Assembly: GCA_002449585.1 (NCBI GenBank)
Contig: DJXD01000062.1
Span: forward strand, 1 to 22,338
Length of the DNA stretch: 22,338 nt
Source of the DNA: Ruminococcus sp. UBA7013
Lineage (GTDB): Bacteria > Bacillota > Clostridia > Oscillospirales > Ruminococcaceae
Direction of reading: 5' to 3'
In this document: positions 16,421 to 22,338 of the stretch, piece by piece
Layout of the letters: every line of letters begins with the position of its first letter
How positions within the stretch are numbered: position 1 is the stretch's first letter
The notes under the pieces: generated by a model
Told to the model about the DNA's origin: nothing
Databases searched by the model: none
What the model saw: the letters and a program-made list of their open reading frames with translations, nothing else
Translations under genes and position numbers: made by a program

Positions 16421-18934
16421 ATGTTTATTATAAATAGCAGTGCATCTGATTGGAAACTGGAAATGCTGGAAACTGATCATCAGGAGCTTGTGAAAACAAT
16501 GCTTCTGGATTCCAGAGCTCAGCGATTCAGTAAAGATAAATCTGTTACGATTCTTTCGCCGGATCATCCTGCTGTTTTCTATCTGATCTTCACAGAAGGA
16601 AACAGCAGTCAGAAATATATTAAAGTGACTGTCAGAAACTGCGAGCTATTCCGGGGACATTATTCTATATTGAAACTGCATTTTTATTATAATCCTCAAT
16701 CAAAAGAGCTCCTTGTGGATATGAAGAAAAAATTTCTCTCCATGGAAGAAGTATTATCTAATAATGATGTAAGAATGGAAGTTTCAACAACGCTGACACA
16801 GAGACAACAGGAAATTGTATCTGCCTATGATACCGCTTTTGGAAATGTGACAGATCAGCTTGCATTGATCTATTTGCTGATTGATACTAGCCTATCACCT
16901 GAAAAATTATCTTCTGACTGCGATGTGATTATGAATTTTCTCAGTCCGCAAGTGATCGGAAATATGGCGCATACTTTTTTTGGGATTATCACATTTGGGA
17001 GTGCGCCGGAACAATTCATGAATATCGCAGGGAAGAAATTAAGTAATCAGCCCGATGCGATCAAAGAAGCGGTTGCTTCTATTCAGACGATCAATCAGTA
17101 TTATACAAGCAATCCTTTTCAAATGATTTTTGATGATTTCCGTGAAATCCGGAATAGTGCGCCGGGGCTGGATTTGCAATGCAGTATTCTCATGGTGACA
17201 GAGGGCGCACCCTTTAGCAATGATATTTCTAATGGATATGGTCAGGATAGAGATAGTCTGCATGTACAGGTTTTTGGAATCCGGCCTAATACCAATGTAA
17301 AAAATCTTTGCAATTGTGAGAATATTATGGAATTCAAGCAGGAAAGCAAAGCCGGGATCATTCCGGCACATGCAATTGTCTTTCCTGTGAGAAAGCCCCC
17401 GGCTCAAGTTCCCGGATCAAATCCCACAGATCAGGAAGTGAAAAAAGCAAGGGCACTCCGAAATATTCCGCTCCCTGCAAAAGAAAAAAATGATTTTTTA
17501 CAGCAGATTGCGGCATTGGAGAAATCAGCAGAGGAAATTTCGATTGAAAGAGCTGGGATCGAACAGAAACGGATCGCAGAACAGGATTATGAATCAATAA
17601 TACGAGATTTTGAAAATACATTGCCTGAAACCGCAGGACAAGAAATATTAGATCAGATCGCACAGGAAAAGCAAAATATTCAGAATCATTATGCAGAATT
17701 TCGGCAGAATATAGATCAAATCGAGGATAAAGCAAAAGTTCTGGAGCAGGAAATTGATGCCTGCAAAGATGAAATTGAAATGATACATCAGATCAGTGAA
17801 TTAGAAAGTGAATCTCTTCCGCCAAAGGAACAGCAGAAAATTGCAGAAAAAATCACAGAGCTGAGACAGGAACAGACGACAATCAAACGCACAAGAAAAG
17901 AAATTGATGCCTGGAAAAGAAAAGCTGAAAAGCATAAAAAAGATTTTGAAGCCGATAAGGCAAGATTTGCCGTTTCCGGAAATCCAGAACAATTTGAGAT
18001 ATGGGTGAGCCGTCAGCAAGAAGCCATTCAGGAAGAAGAAGAACAAATTTTGATGCTGACAAAACAGGTGAATCAGAAATCCAAAGATCTGAAACATCAA
18101 ATTTCTAAAACCGAAACAGAAATTCAGGCATCATGGGAAGGCTGGAAAAAAAGAAGACAGATTACGATTTTTCTAATTCTGGGCGCATTGATCGCAGGCG
18201 TGGTGATCCTTGGCAGTATTCTGGTTTCTGTCCTGAATGGCGGAAATCCCGGAAGAGGTGCTTCTAATTCTGATCCTCCTGCCGTGCTGGAAAGTACGCC
18301 TTCTACGCAGATCCAGACAGAAGAAATCACAAATAGATCACAAATAGATGTTTATATTCCCCCCACAGAAACAGAGAAAGTGATCACCACCACAACACCC
18401 CCAGCTACAACCGCATATATTTCTACAATGGTGACTGTTCCTGTTGTCACCGTTCCCCCAGTGACAACAACCATTCCGATCGTGACAGCTGAAAAATCAT
18501 ATGAAGTGGTCAGAAAAAAATATACTTGGGAAGAGGCCGAAATGTGGTGTGAACAAAATGGCGGCCATCTTGCAACTATCTATTCTGATGATGATTGGTC
18601 AGCGATTATGAAAGCCATTTCTAAAACAGATTTAAAATATTTATGGATCGGTGCAAAATCTTATTATGATTCTATGTATGATACCGTTACCCTAAAATGG
18701 TATGATGGCACGACTGCGGATTATCTTGAGAATACAAAGGAAATCTGGTATTATAATGCTAAAAATGGCATTCGTGAGCCCTCTGGCTATGATAGAACCG
18801 AAGAAGATGAATTTATTATTGAACCTTATGTATTTCTATTCAAAGTCAATGGGGTATGGTCATTAAATGACGCTCCTGGAAGTCATGTGAATTATAAAGA
18901 TAGCAATATGGGCTTTCTGATAGAATATGATTAA
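16421..18934 (+). CDS. Cytosolic vWA and coiled coil with extracellular C-type lectin-like domain
   Basis: 837 residues with GGAGG upstream and no signal peptide. Residues about 145-330 form a vWA-like domain: a hydrophobic strand leads into DTSLS (155-159), a full DxSxS metal motif, and a later strand ILMVTEGAP matches the usual LTDG position. A charged coiled coil (about 345-575) is followed by basic WKKRRQ and a membrane helix at 581-603. The residues before the helix are therefore cytosolic, and the C-terminus is outside. A Thr/Pro-rich linker ends near 690. Residues 694-837 are a C-type-lectin-like domain: TWEEAEMWCEQNGGHLATI, then YLWIGA and a late WSLNDAP resembling the WND motif. Only one Cys (710) is present, so the usual disulfides are missing. 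It is the mirror image of the preceding gene in topology. Confidence 0.85.
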   Translation: MFIINSSASDWKLEMLETDHQELVKTMLLDSRAQRFSKDKSVTILSPDHPAVFYLIFTEGNSSQKYIKVTVRNCELFRGHYSILKLHFYYNPQSKELLVDMKKKFLSMEEVLSNNDVRMEVSTTLTQRQQEIVSAYDTAFGNVTDQLALIYLLIDTSLSPEKLSSDCDVIMNFLSPQVIGNMAHTFFGIITFGSAPEQFMNIAGKKLSNQPDAIKEAVASIQTINQYYTSNPFQMIFDDFREIRNSAPGLDLQCSILMVTEGAPFSNDISNGYGQDRDSLHVQVFGIRPNTNVKNLCNCENIMEFKQESKAGIIPAHAIVFPVRKPPAQVPGSNPTDQEVKKARALRNIPLPAKEKNDFLQQIAALEKSAEEISIERAGIEQKRIAEQDYESIIRDFENTLPETAGQEILDQIAQEKQNIQNHYAEFRQNIDQIEDKAKVLEQEIDACKDEIEMIHQISELESESLPPKEQQKIAEKITELRQEQTTIKRTRKEIDAWKRKAEKHKKDFEADKARFAVSGNPEQFEIWVSRQQEAIQEEEEQILMLTKQVNQKSKDLKHQISKTETEIQASWEGWKKRRQITIFLILGALIAGVVILGSILVSVLNGGNPGRGASNSDPPAVLESTPSTQIQTEEITNRSQIDVYIPPTETEKVITTTTPPATTAYISTMVTVPVVTVPPVTTTIPIVTAEKSYEVVRKKYTWEEAEMWCEQNGGHLATIYSDDDWSAIMKAISKTDLKYLWIGAKSYYDSMYDTVTLKWYDGTTADYLENTKEIWYYNAKNGIREPSGYDRTEEDEFIIEPYVFLFKVNGVWSLNDAPGSHVNYKDSNMGFLIEYD

Positions 18935-18953
18935 GAAAGTGAGGGTTGTATTC

Positions 18954-20552
18954 ATGAAGCATAAATTAACAGCTGCTATTATGAGCGGTATTACATTATT
19001 TCTCTGCTGTGCCTGTTCTTATGAGCCGGAGGATACTCTGGATCAACTTGCATTTGCGATTAATACATATGATCTTGATGGCATTGTTGCCTGTTTTGAG
19101 CCCTCTGTTCAAAATACTTATGAAATCATTATGCAAGCCACTAGCTGGATCACATTTGATGACAGAAAAAAATTGCAACAACTGCTTTCTATCGGCGGAA
19201 CATTATCTTATTTCGCTGTAAATGAACTTTTTTCTGATAATCCCCCACAAGTTTCCATTGTGGTAAATTCAAAAGAAACTCGCTCATCTGAAAAAGTGAC
19301 GTTGCATTCTACGATTTATTATACTTATCCTAATAAGCCATTGGATCAATCTGCACTTTCTATGAATGCAGATTTTGATCTTGCTTTATTTGATGGAGAA
19401 TGGAAGATTGTCCTTTTCCCGGATCATTTCTCTGGAAATCAGGAAGAATATATTTTTCTGGATCAGCCTGTTACAACAGAATCTAATATTTCTGCAATTC
19501 CGATGTCAGAAACCGTCCCCAACATACAGGAAACCGAAATGCAAACCGATCCCCCTACAGATCCTCCCACAGAACCGGAAACCATCTTACAGGATCTGGA
19601 AGATGATATTTATCAACAGCTCGTTGCAGAATGTAATCAATATCATAATCCTATTATCATTCCTAAAAAAATGCAGAAAGAAGAAATTCAAAACGTCATC
19701 CGTCGCTTGCAAGCAGAGCATCCCGAATTTTTCTGGCTAAATGATTATATGGCAACTTATGGATCTGAAAAAACAGAGATCGAATTTCATCTCCCCTCCG
19801 GAATGGCTTCCGCTGATCTTCCCGGAATGGCCGAACAAATCGAAAATGAAGCACAATCTGTGATCCGTCAGATCCCCGAAGGCATCAGCGATTATGATAA
19901 AATCCTATTTGTTCATGATTATCTCATCACACATACAGATTATGATCAAGAAGGCGCACAGGCTACTATCCCCGGAATCAGTCATACGGCTTATGGCTGT
20001 CTGATCAATCATAATGCTGTCTGTTTAGGATATTCCAAAGCCTTCCAGATGATCATGCAAAAATTAGGATTCGACTGCGGTATCTGTTCCGGGGATGCCA
20101 ATGGCTCTCATGCTTGGAATTATATTTTTCTAAATGGAAATTATTACTGGATTGATGTCACTTGGGATGATCCTGTATGTCAAAATGCATCTGATATTTC
20201 CTCTTTGAGCCATTCTTATTTTCTCATCAATGATGAAATCTTATTCCGAAGCAGAACCCTGGAAGATAAAAATTATTTCGTTCCCGTCTGCAATTCTCTG
20301 GAAGAAAATTATTTTGTCAAGAATCAATCTTATCTGACAGAGTATTCCCTTGCACAGATTTCTGAAATCATCCAGAAAAATGCGGATCATCATCAAGCCG
20401 AAATCATGTTTTCCTCTCCGGAAGCCTATCAGCAGGCACGCTATGAATTATTTGAAAATAATGCTATTTTTGAGATTGATGTCATAAAAGAAAAAGGCAC
20501 AATGTATTATTCCGCAGAAGATGATGTATATCTATTAATCATTTGTTTTTAA
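18954..20552 (+). CDS. Transglutaminase-like lipoprotein
   Basis: 532 residues from ATG 18954, which has GAGGG at 18941-18945; an earlier ATG at 18927 overlaps the previous gene and would only add nine basic residues. The signal ends in FLCCAC, giving a lipid-anchored Cys near residue 21. The first 160 or so residues after it look like a small NTF2-like or DUF4878-like domain. A Pro/Thr/Glu linker precedes a transglutaminase-like (papain-fold) domain. The expected catalytic triad is visible: Cys357 in AVCLGYSKAF, His386 in GSHAWNY and Asp401 in YWIDVTWDD. Such domains cross-link, cleave or bind peptides on the cell surface. It is the last gene before a terminator, so it probably works on or beside the surface parts of this cluster; its substrate is unknown. 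Confidence 0.85.
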   Translation: MKHKLTAAIMSGITLFLCCACSYEPEDTLDQLAFAINTYDLDGIVACFEPSVQNTYEIIMQATSWITFDDRKKLQQLLSIGGTLSYFAVNELFSDNPPQVSIVVNSKETRSSEKVTLHSTIYYTYPNKPLDQSALSMNADFDLALFDGEWKIVLFPDHFSGNQEEYIFLDQPVTTESNISAIPMSETVPNIQETEMQTDPPTDPPTEPETILQDLEDDIYQQLVAECNQYHNPIIIPKKMQKEEIQNVIRRLQAEHPEFFWLNDYMATYGSEKTEIEFHLPSGMASADLPGMAEQIENEAQSVIRQIPEGISDYDKILFVHDYLITHTDYDQEGAQATIPGISHTAYGCLINHNAVCLGYSKAFQMIMQKLGFDCGICSGDANGSHAWNYIFLNGNYYWIDVTWDDPVCQNASDISSLSHSYFLINDEILFRSRTLEDKNYFVPVCNSLEENYFVKNQSYLTEYSLAQISEIIQKNADHHQAEIMFSSPEAYQQARYELFENNAIFEIDVIKEKGTMYYSAEDDVYLLIICF

Positions 20553-20556
20553 TCCA

Positions 20557-20590
20557 AAATCCCACATGTGTGACACTGTGGGATTTCTTT
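20557..20590 (+). terminator. Terminator closing the long operon
   Basis: AAATCCCACA (20557-20566) pairs perfectly with TGTGGGATTT (20577-20586) around a 10-nt loop, followed by a short T-rich tail. It lies just after the transglutaminase-like gene. The next gene starts 149 bases after the operon end with its own AAAGGAG site; no clear promoter could be picked in that AT-rich gap. Confidence 0.75.
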
Positions 20591-20701
20591 GTAGATATTA
20601 TACAAAAAATAAATAAAAACTTTGTGCAGTATTCCTCCATAAATATTAGCATTGCATGCGTATAAAAAGCAGAACGCTAAAATCAGAAAGGAGTTTTTCT
20701 T

Positions 20702-22120
20702 ATGAGAAAAATGAAATTATTATTATTATTCACATCTGTGCTGACAATGCTGGCTTATACCGCATGCGGCGGATCAAGCGAAATGATAAATACCGCCGAA
20801 GCCCCTGCCCCAGCTATCGCACAAGATGCCGCTCCTGCCCCTGCCGTAGCAGATGACGGCGGTGCAATGGATGATGCTGCCCCTGCTGATATCATGGGGG
20901 AAGCGATTTATGAGTTTTCCGCTGATGATGTTAAATCTGTTGCCGGTGATAGTGTGAAACCTTCTTTTTCCCCTAGTAGTGCCGGCGATAGTGCTACCCC
21001 TGCTTTTTCCCCCAGCGGTGCAGATGTCGCTTATAATGCCCCCGCTTATGCCGAAGATGCCCCCGATGATGATATTATCATTGAACCAGATCCCATTGAT
21101 CCTGATCCGGAAATTACCCCCTCCGTTGGAATGCTTACCGCTGGCCAATGGAATGATCATGATAATTGGGGATTTTTCTCCAATCTGGTCAATACAGGGC
21201 TGATTGCATTCCCAAGTTTCGGAATTGATCCCACTCAGAGAATCGCTGTCACTGTTACAGATGCATCCGGCACGCCCCTCCCAAATGTCACCGTATCTCT
21301 GGAAGATGATTCCCAGATCTTATGGACTTCTATCACCGATAAGGCCGGAAAAGCGTATGTTTTCGAAATGAATGGCCAGGGTACAAAAATCACTGCTTCT
21401 CAAGGCGATCTTTCTCAGACAACAGAAATCACATCTGCTGAAACAGATGAACAAGGAAATGCATTAGCTTCTGATAGAGAAACTGTGATCACTCTTGATG
21501 CAGAACAGAAATTATATCATGATACGCAGATCATGTTTATTGTAGATACTACCGGTTCTATGGGCGATGAAATGCTGTTCCTGCAAAGTGATTTCAGTGC
21601 CATCACGGAAGAAGTCGGAGACGAAAATACCCTCTATGCCGTTAATTTCTACAAAGATGAAGGCGATATTTATGTGACTAATTTCTCCGGCTTTACAGCA
21701 GATACACAGGCGATCAAGAATAAGCTCAATGAAGAATCGGCATCCGGTGGCGGTGATGAGCCCGAAGCCGTTTATCAGGCTTTGAAAGAATCTATTTTCG
21801 AGGGCGGTTGGAATGAAGAATCTGTTAAAATCGCATTTCTGATTTATGATGCTCCCCCTCATGCTGATACAGAATTTCAGGAAATTATGGCAGAAGCTTC
21901 TGCAAAAGGGATTCATCTGATCCCGGTTGTTTCTTCCAATGGATCACGGGAAACGGAAATTTTCGGCCGTGCATTGGCCATCTGCACAAATGGCAGTTAT
22001 GTTTTCCTGACGGATGATTCTGGCATTGGTGGTTCTCATCTTGAGCCGATTATTGGAGATTATGAAGTGGAATCTTTGCATGATATTATTGTTAGGATTA
22101 TTAATTCTTATAAGCAATGA
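20702..22120 (+). CDS. vWA-domain lipoprotein with Ala/Pro/Asp-rich stalk
   Basis: 472 residues with a good AGAAAGGAG site. The signal ends in LAYTAC, placing the lipid-anchored Cys at 22. Residues about 28-150 are a low-complexity Ala/Pro/Asp stalk with an imperfect repeat of the form AGDSxxPxFSPS around residues 81-108. Residues about 180-245 (IAVTVTDASGTPLPNVTVSL) look like a carboxypeptidase-regulatory or Ig-like beta domain. A vWA domain fills about 275-465: strand IMFIVDTTGSMGDE with Asp282 and Ser286 of the metal motif, then GGGDEPEAVYQAL, common in secreted vWA proteins. It probably binds a protein ligand outside the cell in a metal-dependent way. It follows a terminator, so it may be a separate unit. 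Its stop overlaps the next start (ATGA). Confidence 0.9.
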   Translation: MRKMKLLLLFTSVLTMLAYTACGGSSEMINTAEAPAPAIAQDAAPAPAVADDGGAMDDAAPADIMGEAIYEFSADDVKSVAGDSVKPSFSPSSAGDSATPAFSPSGADVAYNAPAYAEDAPDDDIIIEPDPIDPDPEITPSVGMLTAGQWNDHDNWGFFSNLVNTGLIAFPSFGIDPTQRIAVTVTDASGTPLPNVTVSLEDDSQILWTSITDKAGKAYVFEMNGQGTKITASQGDLSQTTEITSAETDEQGNALASDRETVITLDAEQKLYHDTQIMFIVDTTGSMGDEMLFLQSDFSAITEEVGDENTLYAVNFYKDEGDIYVTNFSGFTADTQAIKNKLNEESASGGGDEPEAVYQALKESIFEGGWNEESVKIAFLIYDAPPHADTEFQEIMAEASAKGIHLIPVVSSNGSRETEIFGRALAICTNGSYVFLTDDSGIGGSHLEPIIGDYEVESLHDIIVRIINSYKQ

Positions 22121-22338
22121 TTAAAAAGCGATGGATCAAATTATGTTTCCTGCTGATGCTGACATGCATTCTCACCGGATGCAGTGATGTCGATCATGGA
22201 ATTGCAGTACATACAGAATTGCCTTATCAGGCACAGCTTACGTTTTTGATCAGATGTGATCCTGATTCAGAATCTGATGCAGATACTGAAATTGCCAAAT
22301 ATCATGAAGATGGTTTTTTATCAAAGGTTAGCAAGAAA
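22117..22338 (+). CDS. Lipoprotein, N-terminal part only (runs off the window)
   Basis: At least 74 residues, open to the last base. The ATG at 22117 overlaps the stop of the vWA lipoprotein in an ATGA, so the two are translationally coupled. The start MIKKRWIK, a hydrophobic stretch and ILTGC with Cys22 make a textbook lipoprotein signal. The rest, including TELPYQAQLTFLIRCD, is too short to assign. The last seven codons (LSKVSKK) lie inside the 21-bp inverted repeat, so the natural gene may already be interrupted there by a repeated element and the C-terminal residues may not be native. Confidence 0.75.
   Translation, partial: MIKKRWIKLCFLLMLTCILTGCSDVDHGIAVHTELPYQAQLTFLIRCDPDSESDADTEIAKYHEDGFLSKVSKK
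22318..22338 (-). repeat. Right arm of the 21-bp inverted repeat
   Basis: The last 21 bases are the exact reverse complement of 27-47. If the repeat continues beyond the window as on the left, the next bases would form the same CCCCCGCTT hairpin. The arm lies within the partial lipoprotein reading frame. Confidence 0.85.

Overview
The window looks like a chromosomal contig from a low-GC Gram-positive gut or rumen bacterium, most likely Oscillospiraceae (Ruminococcus-like). The basis is AT-rich DNA, purine-rich Shine-Dalgarno sites, a consensus sigma-A promoter, several lipobox lipoproteins, and cohesin-like and C-type-lectin-like modules. The species assignment is inference. All recognised genes lie on the + strand, and I see no tRNA, rRNA, CRISPR array or intact transposase gene.

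Layout. (1) Positions 1-345 hold a hairpin terminator, one arm of a 21-bp inverted repeat whose other arm is the last 21 bases of the window, and a strong promoter (148-176). (2) Positions 346-2627 encode a vWA-like lipoprotein and a four-helix membrane protein. (3) Positions 2657-14068 hold a diverged tandem duplication of a two-gene module. Gene A is a 550-610 aa protein with a tubulin/FtsZ-like glycine loop; gene B is a very large (1116-1190 aa) protein with a C-terminal actin/Hsp70-type ATPase domain. The order is A1-[281-bp structured gap]-B1-(small membrane coiled-coil adaptor)-A2-B2. (4) Positions 14096-20552 encode a cohesin-like ectodomain protein with a cytosolic coiled coil, a protein with cytosolic vWA, coiled coil, one membrane span and an outside C-type lectin-like domain, and a transglutaminase-like lipoprotein, followed by a terminator. 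(5) Positions 20702-22338 encode a vWA lipoprotein and the start of another lipoprotein that runs off the window.

Working model (inference). The first nine or ten genes look like one long operon for a trans-envelope apparatus. Tubulin-like and actin-like cytosolic NTPases would form a scaffold or switch. Membrane coiled-coil proteins that share a C-terminal cytosolic domain would dock on it. Surface modules (cohesin-like, lectin-like, transglutaminase, vWA lipoproteins) would act outside. In the second actin-like copy two nucleotide-binding motifs have decayed while the first copy keeps them, suggesting a catalytic/pseudo-enzyme pair. I do not recognise this combination as a named system; it is the main discovery candidate here.
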